From assembly GCA_024516035.1 (NCBI GenBank), contig CM044967.1:11950092-12014091 (forward strand): 64,000 nucleotides of DNA, given 5' to 3'. Made by a program: the position numbers and the translations under genes. A model generated the notes under the pieces. The model was not told the DNA's origin, did not search any database, and was given only the letters and a program-made list of their open reading frames with translations. Numbering within the stretch: position 1 is the stretch's first letter; each line of letters opens with the position of its first letter. This document shows positions 10,162 through 20,855 of the stretch, piece by piece. Source of the stretch: Bactericera cockerelli (Eukaryota > Arthropoda > Insecta > Hemiptera > Triozidae).

Positions 10162-10729
10162 AATTTCTATTCAATTCTATTCCTATTCTAATAAATATTG
10201 AAGAAAATAAGTAATATTATGGGTTGGACATTATAGGTACTTAGCACCTAATTCAATGGTTTCAGGCAGATATTTATAATATTAACTAGAAGTCCGTGTT
10301 GAGCTCGACAACGTTTCCTCTGGGTTTATCTCATTGGTTTCAAGTTTAAATTTAGGCTCTTTTCATTGAGACACAACAGTCTTCTTATCAACAATCGTCA
10401 CTTCAGATTTCTATAAGACAAGCTCTGATGACTGAAATTGTTCTGTTCCCATTATTTTGAAATCTTAAAAGTAACTACGCGAGTTACCTATTGTTCAGGC
10501 CAAGTCTTAAGATTGACCAAGATGGAAGTAAGCAAAGTTTGAAATATTTAGGGCCGATTGTAAGTAATGAAGTATCAACAAATGGAGTATCTTCACCCTC
10601 CTGAAAGTGCACTCTCAGTTGGTAGGATGGGTTTCAAAAATATCAGCGATTTGTAGCAAGGATAAGACACCAGCATTGTGATAAAAATTTCTATTGGAAA
10701 GAGTCGGAATTCAATCCAGGATAACTCCT
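10162..10729. other. Unassigned DNA
   Basis: No gene or repeat supported. Confidence 0.4.
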
Positions 10730-10934
10730 AGTCCACATGAGCATCCAGTATGTAGATTCTAGTGTACATAAGTCCACATGAGCATCCAGTATGTAAATTC
10801 TAGTGTACATAAGTCCACATGAGCATCCAGTATGTAGATTCTAGTGTACATAAGTCCACATGAGCATCCAGTATGTAGATTCTAGTGTACATAAGTCCAC
10901 ATGAGCATCCAGTATGTAGATTCTAGTGTACATA
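10730..10934. repeat. 41-bp minisatellite, five copies
   Basis: Five head-to-tail units begin AGTCCACATGAGCATCCAGT at 10730, 10771, 10812, 10853 and 10894. They are almost identical; one unit has TGTAAATT in place of TGTAGATT. Such homogeneity indicates recent expansion. The overlapping 121-aa minus-strand frame is not supported as a gene. Confidence 0.95.
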
Positions 10935-11989
10935 CAAGTCGTAGACTCTCCAGCAGTATTATGAGATTCAATTGTGTTATGCAGATCGGAGCTACACTCA
11001 CATGGACTGGCTTCAATATTCTGATGAAGTAAGAAAATAACAAATGGTTCTCTTTTTCTCTCTGTCCTCGACCCAAGTGAAGAGAATTTTGTTCATATTT
11101 ACATACAATAGAATTGTTCAGTTTTGTAACATCCACTGTGAATCGACACAACATTTGAGTCGAGAAGTCACATGTACCTACAGCGGGAACACGCTCATGT
11201 ATTGTTTCTCTGCACCTCATAATCCTCTTACTTCTGTTTCTCTCCAAAGTTCAGGGCGAAGAGCTTTGTCTCAGATGGTCAGATTGTGCTGATGTGTGCC
11301 AAAATGTACACCATTGCAAACAAATCAACCTGGAGAATGCGCCTATCTTAATCTGAATGCAACCACGCAGGTGTTTTTCAAATTTTGTCTCAAAAACAGA
11401 TTTTGGCTCTTGTTCCTCTCCTGCAGTGATGAGTACATTACAGCTGATCATTCCAAATGGGAAATCTATACTTATAAAGTCACTTAACACTTACTCACTC
11501 ACCTATTCATCTCAATTTCACCGCACGGGTCGACCTAAGAGGCTGAAATATTGTTCCTCTTAGGTGTATTAAAATATATCAACTGGTACGCTAGCCGCAA
11601 GGGAGTACCTTATACACGTGGCCTGTAAGATACATAAGTAATCAGTATATCAACAATTAAAATAAAACATCTATAATAAAACATCAATATCAAAGTCTTT
11701 TGAAGGGCTGTAAAAATAATCAGAATTCCAAATCATTTTGAGTGGTTCACGTATACCTAAATTTTAACAGCAATAGCCGTAAAAAGTTTAGCAAATAAAA
11801 ATGAACCTATAGAGAACTTTTTTCTCTTACCAGTTCTCTCCCTCCTTTTCTTTTCATTCTCTTCCCAGGCTTTCTGAAAGAAATAAACGGGAAAGTTTAA
11901 GGAGCAGTTATATTTTAGGAGGAAAAAACCTGAATTAAACTCGAGTGGCAAAGGATCTCTCCATCTCTGGAATGAGTGGGAGGGGGACT
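10935..11989. other. Unassigned DNA with short open frames
   Basis: Several overlapping open frames of 63-121 codons occur on both strands between 10882 and 11563. None shows a domain, signal peptide or consistent coding character. No splice model could be defended. Nothing else recognised. Confidence 0.35.
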
Positions 11990-12299
11990 GAGGTAGAGAA
12001 AGGCAGGGGAGTGAAGGAGAGAGAGAGAGAGAGAGGAAGGAAAGAGAGAGAGAGAAGGAGAGAGAGCGAGATGAAGGAAAGAGAGAGAGAAGAGGGAGAA
12101 AGTGAGAGAGGGTGGAAGAGAAAACGAGAGAGAGAGAGAGAAAGAGCAAGGAAAGAGAGTGAGAGAAGGAGAAAGAGAGAGAGAGGGTGATAGTTAAAGT
12201 GAGAGAGAAAGAGCGGGGGGGGGAGAGAAAGAGAGAGAGGAGAGAGAGAGGGAGAAAGAGAGAGTGAGGGGAGGGATAGAGAGAGAAGAGAGAGAGAGG
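11990..12299. repeat. (GA)n polypurine tract
   Basis: About 310 bp of almost pure purine on the plus strand, mainly GA with AAG, GGA and GAGC interruptions. Open frames of 185 aa (minus) and 81 aa (plus) across it are products of the low-complexity sequence. Confidence 0.95.
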
Positions 12300-13143
12300 A
12301 ATAATTAAAACCATCGGACTCTTCAGGTTTGTGCTTTTCAGGACGTTGATTTCAAGAGGAACATAAAAAACTACAATAATTTACAATGAGTAAGTTTGAA
12401 ATTTTGAAAAAGTTTCGAACTGTTATCCAACAGGAATTTATTGCCCAAGTAAGTACCTACTCACAAAAGTTTCTTATGAGAAAAAGCCCTCAATGGTTAT
12501 TCAATAAGTTAGTATGTATAGATACGACAAAAGGATAAAGGAATATTCCTACTGAAGGCATTTTCTAGCAATGGGTTACCTCAAAGAGTTTATTATTCAC
12601 ACACGAATCGGTCATGTAGGCCGAAAAAGGTCTAAATATGTACATTTTTTAATGTTGGGTTGAGGAAAAATGATTTGTTATGTCATTTTTAAAGTACAGC
12701 TTTATTCATGGTAACGTATTTTTATAAAAAATTTAGTTCAGCTTTTGTAAATTCTGAAAATATACAAAACAAATCACATTGAACAAAATACGAACAAGAA
12801 ATTTGCATGCCTCGTCCTCTTGCCATTTACCCTTACATTGACTCCAGCATTTATTGCAAAAATTTACAAGAGCCTGGCTCACAGTATTTTCTATTGTATC
12901 TGAGCGCACGGCAGTGCGCCAGGCCAAGTTCCAGCAAGCACGGCAGTGTATCTTTACACGAAGCGATTCACCCGTTTTTCACACCCTCATATCTTCGGTT
13001 CAATTGATCATAGAGATATGAAATTTGGAACAGAGATTGTCCTAATATCATTAAAAGAACATTGAAAATTTAAAGACTCTATGCAAAAAACTATCAGAGG
13101 AATGTAATTTTGAATTTTGCGATTTTGATACTGACTGACTGAC
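12300..13143. other. Unassigned DNA
   Basis: No gene recognised. A run of four ACTG units lies at about 13130-13146, just before the 160-bp array. Confidence 0.4.
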
Positions 13144-13775
13144 TGACAGATCATCAAAATTATGAGGCACTTCCCGACTACCTAGAAAGCTGAAATTTTG
13201 GATGATGGTAGGGTTTATTGTAAAAATACAGGGAAAAATCTGAAAACCGGAATTTTTCACTTATCATGGTGTAAAACGGTGTCGTTTTAGGGAGAACTTA
13301 TATAATCGATTATGAATCTAAATTATGAAGCATTTCCCGACTATCTAGAAAGCTGAAATTTTGCATGACGGTAGGGTTTATTGTAAAAGTACAGGGAAAA
13401 ATCTGAAAAGTTCTGCAAACTGTTAAACGGTGTCGTTTTAGGGAGGAAGTATACTATATTATGTATATAAATTATGAGGCACTTCCCTACTACCTAGAAA
13501 GCTGAAATTTTGCATGATGGTAGGGTTCATTGTAAATATACAAGGAAAAATCTGAAAATCGGAACTTTCGCACTTATCATGCTGTTAAACGGTGTGGTTT
13601 TAGGGAGGAAGTATATTCGATTATGCATATAAATTATGAGGCACTTCCCTACTACCTACAAAGCTGAAATTTTGTATGGTGCTAGGGTTCATTGTAAAAG
13701 TACAAGGAAAAATCTGAAAACCGGCACTTTCGCACTATTTCTGCTGTTGAACGGTGTCGTTTTAGGGAGCATATG
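13144..13775. repeat. Tandem array, period about 160 bp, four copies
   Basis: Each unit holds AATTATGAGGCACTTCCCGA or a close variant (near 13159, 13321, 13471 and 13633), then AAGCTGAAATTTTG, GGTAGGGTTTATTGTA, GGAAAAATCTGAAAA and ACGGTGTCGTTTTAGGGAG. Units differ by small indels, and the third unit start is 150 rather than 160 bp after the second. The array ends about 80 bp before the perfect inverted repeat. It could be a satellite fragment or an internal array of an unrecognised transposon. Confidence 0.85.
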
Positions 13776-13856
13776 AAAGTGACGAATCCTGAAGTTTTTA
13801 ATAATAAATATAATGAAACGTGCTGTGAAACGAACCATTTACAAAAAGTAATGATA

Positions 13857-14407
13857 TCCCACAAAAAACTACCGTTAAAAAAAGGGCCAAGTTCCAGAAC
13901 TCCTATCCAAAAAGGTTTCGCCAATGAACGCAGTGATATCTAGTTTGCGGCCAAGTTATCTTGGTACTAAACTATTTCTTTTATTAAAACCCGTTTTCTG
14001 AGTTCCTCATTTTGTATGTTTTTAACTGCAAACTATCCTCTAACTTGGCCAGTTTTATGCCATCGGTTGTATGGAATATTACGACTATATGTATAGGTAC
14101 AGAATAACAATATAACCATTTTTGTTTTCGATTAACATAAATATAATCTCTTACAGTGAAATTTCATGAATTAGTGTTTCCTTTAGCATTAATTCTGAAC
14201 AAGGAGCGAAACTGGCCAAGTTAGAGGATAGTTTGCAGTTAAAAACATACAAAATGAGGAACTCAGAAAACGGGTTTTAATAAAAGAAATAGTTTAGTAC
14301 CAAGATAACTTGGCCGCAAACTAGATATCACTGCGTTCATTGGCGAAACCTTTTTGGATAGGAGTTCTGGAACTTGGCCCTTTTTTTAACGGTAGTTTTT
14401 TGTGGGA
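13857..14407. repeat. Perfect 199-bp inverted repeat with 153-bp loop
   Basis: The left arm is 13857-14055 and the right arm 14209-14407. Read by eye, the right arm is the exact reverse complement of the left, with no mismatch or gap. The loop (14056-14208) is AT-rich and unrelated to the arms. There is no coding frame across the arms and no clear target duplication. A transcript would fold into a 199-bp duplex. Alternatives are a young fold-back transposon, a recent inverted duplication or an assembly artefact. Confidence 0.9.
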
Positions 14408-15339
14408 TTTATATTTCTAGAAGAAAAAAAAGGTCAAAAATACAATATTTATGTTGCCAAGAAGAATGTTTCAATTTAGTCAGTCAGTGGGTGGCCTATT
14501 CAAATCTCGCAGTTTTATTATAATACATGCTCTCATAGCTTGACGAGATGTTAAAATAATCTGCAGCTCAGCCCTCTGTGTACTGAAAAAAAAAACACAA
14601 AAGAAAAAGAATGGAGCACATAGTAGAATTATTTCCTACGGTAGGAAAGTAAGTAGTCTGTTTTGTAATACACCCGTCTACTTAAAAGGATTTATAAAAT
14701 TTGTATAGTTGAGTTAATTTGATAAAAAGTCTTCAGATAATTACATCATGTACCTACTTTCGTCTAGAATGATCCACTTAGTTTGCTACAAATTGATCTA
14801 AATGCACTCAAATGCATAGGGGATTACTTAGTGAGCCTATCTGCCATTTTCATTGGATTTGATTGAATTGGTGCCCATAGTAAGGGTCACATCATGAATG
14901 AATTTAAAATTACATTTTATTATTTAAATATTTTTTCTTTTTAAATTCATATTTTGGAATTTGATTCTAATTAAATTCCCATTTCATTTTGAAGTTACCT
15001 AGAATTTTAGGATCATTAGGGTATTTTTTGTTATTGCAGATGGATAATATTATTGTAGTTGCACGGGAAGAACAAACACGAAATATAAGAACAGTTTGTG
15101 TGCATTTTTAAATTTTCAATAAGGTATGAATTATTTTTTAAAAGTTACCGACGTAGGCAATAAAATAGAATGAATAGATTTCAACTGTGTGTAACGAAGT
15201 CTTCCAGACTCATAATATTTTGAAATGTTACTATCCTTGTATTTATTTCAACAGGTAATTGACAAATGATTTTTTCTTGAGCTTTTTAATGTGTCCAAGC
15301 TTTTTAATGTGTCAGAACCTATAGCCACCACACCACGCC
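14408..15339. other. Unassigned AT-rich DNA
   Basis: No gene or repeat supported. Confidence 0.45.
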
Positions 15340-15475
15340 TAGCAAGAGCCTTTTATTTCTAGCAAGGAAATAGCAGCTATAGTAGATGCTTGTGGTCTGT
15401 GTAGTAGCTTGTCCATCCCGTAGTATGAAATCGCTCTGATGGGCAAAAATTGACACAGTACTTTTCACGCTAGGT
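15340..15475 (+). mobile_element. Repeat family E copy
   Basis: Contains AGCAGCTATAGTAGATGCTT, TGTGGTCTGTGTAGTAGCTT, GTCCATCCCGTAGTATG, CTCTGATGGGC and a final CGCTAGGTCAACA. The same blocks lie at 22125 in the same order. It is directly followed by a minus-strand family C SINE. Confidence 0.6.
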
Positions 15476-15479
15476 CAAC

Positions 15480-15695
15480 ATAATAATAATACTCTTTAGT
15501 GGAAGGTAACCACCAGGCGAGGTTAATGCTCAAAGCATTTTCTACCACCTAACCCTCAGAGTCTTATTATTATGTGGTCACAAACTCAAATCAATGAGGA
15601 AAAATTCATGCACTGGGTGGGGTTCGAACCAACGGATCCCTACGCTACCTAGATTACCAGACTAGCGAGTGAACCACTTGACTACCAGTGCACTT
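15480..15695 (-). mobile_element. Family C tRNA-derived SINE, full length
   Basis: On the minus strand: A-box region GTAGTCAAGTGGTTCACTCG, B box GGTTCGAACCCCACC, then CATGAATTTTTCCTC, CACATAATAATAAGACTCTG, GCATTAACCTCGCCTGGTGG and an (ATT)n tail. It is the best-preserved family C copy together with 6828. No convincing target duplication was found. Confidence 0.8.
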
Positions 15696-15699
15696 ATCC

Positions 15700-17450
15700 C
15701 ATACAAACAAGTGTAAAATTAAAATTTGAAGACAATTTTCTTGTCGTTGTCGGGTCTGGGGTGCAATCACTCGTGCGCTCAAATAAATAGATAAAAATAA
15801 ATTCAAATCCTCAATCATAATGTGAAACTAATTTAACTACTTGTGGTTGCCATCACAACATACAAATCCTCGCACTACCTTTTTAACCAGCTATCTCTGA
15901 CCACTGCAAACTATGTATTGTGAAAGTATTTTATCGCATTGTCTGCCGGAAAACATATACGTAAATAGGGCTAAAAACTCAGTGACAATATCAGCAAGCT
16001 TGGCCTGAGTAACAAGAAAATTGAATAAACATGTTACCCGTCGTAAAGCAGTGAATTATGGGATGCTAGAATATGACATGAAACTCGGCTGTTTCATACA
16101 TTTTACACGACAATAAAAATTACTGCAATGTTAAGTGGTTTTGTGAACTGTAGACTTTACTGGGATTTTAATATTTTGAAATACATTCATAAAAAAGTGA
16201 ACTACATCAATTTTATAAGTTTTTATTTTGTTATTTTATTTATGTACACAACTACACAATCATACTATTAATTTGGGCCGCTGGGTTCTAGCTGACCCCA
16301 TGAGGCTTTCCGCTCTTCTGTTGTGAGATTTAATATAGAAAAATCATAATTATTTGCAAACATTATGTTTCCTTAAAATACCGCCTTCCTAAAAGAATGG
16401 GTTACAATTTTATTGTTCTCATTCTAGAAAAGATTTTTATGATCCCAATATTTTCATAATATTTTGACTTGTAACGAAAAAGAGTTTTGAAATTTTAAAC
16501 CACTGATAATTTAACCAAAACAGGACTTCGCTTCTTCTTTGTCTTAAGGAGATCAATACCGTTCTGTTTTCTACAAGACCGCTAATAAGCCTCTATCGCA
16601 AATACCGAACATAGTTCTACAAAACTCCTGGAATCGTTCGAATTCTTGGAAATCATAAATAGGTATCAATAGCATGGCTCACATTGTTTCAACGTGCGGT
16701 CTTCAGTGTAAACAAGTAAGCTACATTCACAGTGGACTCTACTTCGCCCTAGTGTCCTGAATAGCTGTTAGAGTAAACATTTGGACAGGACAAAGATCCG
16801 GCCTTGGACCTGTGATCCCCTCGATGCAATTGAGGCGATAGAAAAATAATTAAACACATTGTCTGATTGTTTGACAATAGAGCGACATTAAACAATGTGT
16901 CGTTTATTACTCATGTGACAGCAATTTATTGCCTTCGAACCATTCGGATCTCCGAGCAGGATCTGTAAGACGCAAGTGATAAAAATGCCAAAGACTATTG
17001 GGCAGTAAAACGAAGTAGGTTAACAGTGCTATCTGATTGTTGCTAGATAGGACTTTGATGATAGAAAAATAAATGAGCTAGGAATTATCAGCTGCGTTCA
17101 GCAGGAATATTTCATTTCTTTTTAATAAGTTCTGTTGAAGCTTTTGACAGGGCTAAGATTTGAGCACTGATTTAGGTTTGAATTTTGTGAACCACATAGT
17201 TGTCAGTAGTCACGTTCGATAACAAATTTTTGCCATACTCTCGTATAGAAGGTAGTATTTGAATCAACTATACCGGGTTTGGTTCCCGGGAGAACCATAG
17301 CTAATTAGATGGTTGCATTTTGGTCTGGATACAATTTAATGGGGATATCCGAGTCAATTATTGAATTTACTTCCTTAAAGAATACGAAACGATACAAGTC
17401 ATACAAGTTATAGATAAAAACAAAGATAAAAATTTCATGCTCTAATAGTT
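15700..17450. other. Unassigned AT-rich DNA
   Basis: No gene or repeat supported in this 1.7 kb. A possible B-box-like motif GGTTTGGTTCCCGG at about 17277 is isolated and not called. Confidence 0.45.
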
Positions 17451-17457
17451 GTTGTTG

Positions 17458-17474
17458 TAGCCAGCTTGGCTACA
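17458..17474. repeat. Short perfect hairpin GTAGCCA-GCT-TGGCTAC
   Basis: A 7-bp stem with a 3-nt loop preceded by GTT trinucleotides. It has no run of T behind it and no gene next to it, so no role is proposed. Confidence 0.4.
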
Positions 17475-17567
17475 GCTGGAAGGGTGAGTGATGATCTCCA
17501 TTGGGTGAGTGCGATGCTCTTTTAGTACGCTATTAAGGATATAGGTTAAAAAAAAATTCTCCACAAT

Positions 17568-17650
17568 CCGGGGTTCAAACCCCGAGTGACTCGGAGTCCA
17601 CTACAAAACCACTATACTAAAGAGAGGACCACTATACTACAGAGAGGTTA
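17568..17650 (-). mobile_element. tRNA-like SINE head with short local duplication
   Basis: The minus strand has TATAGTGGTTTTGTAGTGG and the B box GGGGTTTGAACCCCGG. Next to it ACCACTATACTA(A/C)AGAGAGG is duplicated in tandem with a period of about 20 bp (17609-17649). The family is unassigned. Confidence 0.45.
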
Positions 17651-18255
17651 ATGCAATAAGGTCAGTGTGGTGAAATTCCCACTAGAGTATTAGATAGCTG
17701 ACTTTCAGTACCTTGACGAGCCAGAGAAGAATGGGAAACAGGATTTGCAAAAGATTTCAAGTTGAAAGTCTCTTATCTAATTTAATAAAAAGAACATCTC
17801 AACTATTCTGGTTTTTTATATTGCTCATAAAGTTCTTGGAGATAAAAAAAAAGCGAGATGGGAAGAGAGATTGGCAGAGAGGAAGTCGAAATCCAGAGGG
17901 AATGAACGAGAGTCTCTTTTGAGGTAAGAATAGCTCAGGATGGATATATTTGCTAGCCTGAACTTTGTACATAATGTGAAGAAGAGGAAAAGTTTTCGTG
18001 TAATTTTGTCCATTGGGTACATTAGAAAAGTTTCAGTAACTTGGAGAAAAAACTGTTTGGTGTACAATATGGATTCAATTTTTCTTTACCCTTGAAAAGT
18101 TGGAAAGTATTTGAATGTATAGATGGGAGCAAGGATCAACAGATATAGATAACCTTAGAGTTTACTCATTTATACATAACTTTGTAAATAGTCGTTTATA
18201 AATACAACAATAAAATTTAATCAAAGTTTGTTTGATTGTTTCATTTTCTTACTAT
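17651..18255. other. Unassigned DNA
   Basis: No gene or repeat supported; short open frames at 17713-18067 are featureless. Confidence 0.4.
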
Positions 18256-18306
18256 CATACCTCCGGCTGCACTCGAGTTAGACACGACCCGAGGCATGGC
18301 CCTATA
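18256..18306 (-). mobile_element. Possible decayed Helitron 3' end
   Basis: CCCGAGGCATGGCCCTATAT matches the GGCCGAGGCATGGCCGT block that lies about 35 bp from the 3' end of the Helitrons at 26688 and 30850, and a CCGGCTGCACTCGAG stretch sits where their hairpin would be. The CTAG end is not preserved. Confidence 0.3.
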
Positions 18307-19618
18307 TTTATTTTTCCTAACCCTACTCTACATAATGAGGCATTGCCGTACATCGGTTTGGACTTGAACTTGGAGCTACAAATAACATCCCAGCATTTGT
18401 TGTTAGAAAGGAGGACTATATTAAGGATGTTGGTTCTCGCTATCAATTCCCACCACTGAGAACTATTTGTATCTACTAATTGACCTTGTGTTTTGTTTGA
18501 CCACAAATTCTATACGCAATAAACTCTTTCAATTTCGACATAATCCCTTTAGAAAATGACTTTGAAATTTAATTTAATTGTGCCAATTTTAAATCCACGA
18601 CTCTTTTCTAGAATTTGTCAAACTGTGTCAACTATTGTTGATCTGGAAGTATGTTGTGATTGCTCTGAATTGTGTCATCAAAAGACTTTTCCTATCATCA
18701 AAAGACCATGTTTAAATTTCATAAAAGACAACAATGTTAAGCAACACCCACGATGACCAAGGTCAGTCAGGATTATTTCCATTGGCCAAAAACAAAATGC
18801 CCTTTGTGAAAATCTTTTCTTCGCAACACCCAATTCTGATAATTTAGGTCAAATAAAATTGTTACTTGCGTGAAATTCGGCTATTGACTTTACTAAGATC
18901 TCACACATTAAGAATAAAACAACACTTCACAGGGAGGTTAAATCTCTGTGAAATCCTTGAAAGAATGTCAAAGGATAACCCTGAAATTATTCATGCCCCA
19001 AATACCTGGTTATTAATTAAATTATTTCTATGTCTTCATTGTAATTGAGTCGTTTACTTGGAATTGTTCACTTCAATTGGGCTACAACATGACCCAAAGA
19101 CGAAAAAAGGATACCATTCGGACATGCTCTATTTTGATTAATCAATTCAGTCTTTTGATTCCAATTTGTTTGTTTAAAGAAAAAAAGGACTCGATTGAAG
19201 TGTCCTTCACGCCTTAAATTAACCTACTGAGTTTCAACATTTGTTACAAGGACGATTTTATTGGGCATGAAGTATCAAGGACACTAGATGTTCTCAACCT
19301 AGGGACCAAGATTTAACTTTAACAAAAATATACACCCATAATTTCAATGTTCACCTCAGACAACGCTGGCTGAATCTCTACGTGAAAAATTCTTATCAAT
19401 AATTTATTGTTTAACAATTAGAAAAAATAAATAAATATATTTAACAATTACCAATTATTGTTCCGAAATCTTAAATAGGTAATAATTATAACTCAAAACG
19501 TTTGACTTGCGACTGATGCATTATTTGACATTATAAAATTTAGCCATCTATAACAAAAAAAAATTCTCGTTTAACTTTCTGTTATTTATGATTTTTTTTT
19601 TTTATCTCTTCGGCTAGT
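18307..19618. other. Unassigned DNA
   Basis: No gene or repeat supported. Open frames of 60-83 codons are featureless. Confidence 0.4.
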
Positions 19619-19629
19619 AAACTGGTACG

Positions 19630-19898
19630 AGCCAGCGTCGATGGCATGTTGAATACACCGGTTCCCTTCAGAACACCGAAGTTAAGCGACATCCAGCGAG
19701 GTTAAGACTTGGATGGGTGACCATTCAAATTCTAATTCTCGTGACGCTGGCTTTTCCCGGCCCCACTCAGGCTGGGTGAGGTCAATGTGAGTAGCAGGTT
19801 TGTGAGTTTCCTGCGAATGGAGGGTAAAACCCCCGTCGTGATATGACCATGGCAGTTGAAAGCGACGTTAAACCCCACTTTAAAAAAAAAAAAAAAAA
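19630..19898 (+). mobile_element. 5S rRNA-headed SINE, full length and young
   Basis: Positions 19631-19751 form a 121-nt 5S rRNA-like head. It starts GCCAGCGTC and ends GACGCTGGC, so helix I can still pair over 9 bp. It keeps the 5S promoter region AAGTTAAGCGACATCCAGCG and CTTGGATGGGTGACCATT. A central domain follows (CCGGCCCCACTCAGGCTGGG, GTGAGGTCAATGTGAGTAGC, GAATGGAGGGTAAAACCCCC), then a short tail GACGTTAAACCCCACTTT and poly(A). AAACTGGTACG flanks both sides (19619-19629 and 19899-19909). A nearly identical copy lies at 54569. It is not a functional 5S gene because of its many differences from 5S rRNA and its retroelement tail. Confidence 0.9.
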
Positions 19899-19909
19899 AA
19901 ACTGGTACG

Positions 19910-20667
19910 GCTTAGCTTTAAAACCACTGCCTTTAGATAGCAGGACTTAATAGAAATAAAAACACAACAAGACCCAAGTGGTATAAATCACAGTTCAGTT
20001 ACAACTCCGTGTGATTTATGGCTTTCGTTCTGCATATTATGACGAGGACTCCTTGAGTATTTGTTCTAGATTTCTAAATTTTTTAAATAGTTTTTTTTTT
20101 CTCTTCATTTTATCGACATTGAAAATCTATCTTGACTATAATTGAACCAAACATTAGTAACGATGTTACAAGCTTGTGAAATACCTTATTTTCTTGTCAC
20201 GAAAAATAAGTACTTTGCTTTAACTGCTGGAAACTTAATTGCTGCTTTCGAATTTTCAGGGCTAATAAAAAACCCGAGTCAGATTGGAGCGTTGTTATAG
20301 CTGTTACATCGTTTCTCTAGTATAACTATCAAAATAAGAGAGGTTTAGATAATATTGACAAAGAAAGGGTGTTTTTAGTTTTATGTAGATTCCTATAATT
20401 TATAATACGTACACCTACAGTGTACACCAGGTATACCTACGTATCGAATAATTAATGAATTCTCTAAAGTTATGCGAATTCTAAGTCGAATTCAAGTTTG
20501 ACTAAGTCATTTTAGTAATCTAAGACCTAAGATTCTTGAGAGACAAAAGTATGATAACATCGTTCACTTATGAATCAACCAACCACTAGTCTAAGTAAAC
20601 CTTCAAAAAAGAAAAAAAAAGAAGAGAATAAAATATACTAACTGGAATAATTATAATATCGTCCAAT
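19910..20667. other. Unassigned AT-rich DNA
   Basis: No gene or repeat supported. Short poly(T) and poly(A) runs only. Confidence 0.45.
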
Positions 20668-20855
20668 TTATACTGCCCCACTAGGTACTAATGAGTTTCA
20701 TTATTCCAGCAGTTAGCCTACGACGTACTATCATAATGGTCAAATCCCATACAGGAGAATACCTTTTCATGTCCCGGATGGGTTTCGAACCCGCGACCAC
20801 TGTATTTCCAGACCGCTCGACGCCTTGACCACTGAGCTACTGAGATAGACCGGGA
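20668..20855 (-). mobile_element. Family D tRNA-derived SINE, full length
   Basis: On the minus strand it starts GTCCCGGTCTATCTCAGTAG, has TAGCTCAGTGGTCAAGG (A box), GCGGGTTCGAAACCCATC (B box) and CCGGGAC, which pairs perfectly with the first seven bases as an acceptor stem would. The body ends in a motif like ACTGCTGGAATAATGA and a TAGTGGGGCAGTATA 3' end. Related copies are at 29712 and 47343. Confidence 0.7.

Noticed and set aside
11757..12314. 185-codon minus-strand open frame
   Set aside because: Most of it is a GA/CT low-complexity tract with Ser/Leu/Phe repeats.
19631..19751. Functional 5S rRNA gene
   Set aside because: Length and helix I fit. But there are many differences from insect 5S rRNA, no T-run terminator at the 3' end, and a SINE domain with poly(A) and target duplication follows directly.
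20755..20855. Functional tRNA gene on the minus strand
   Set aside because: It has the same family D head with a paired acceptor stem, but it is too long for a tRNA and is joined to the family D body.
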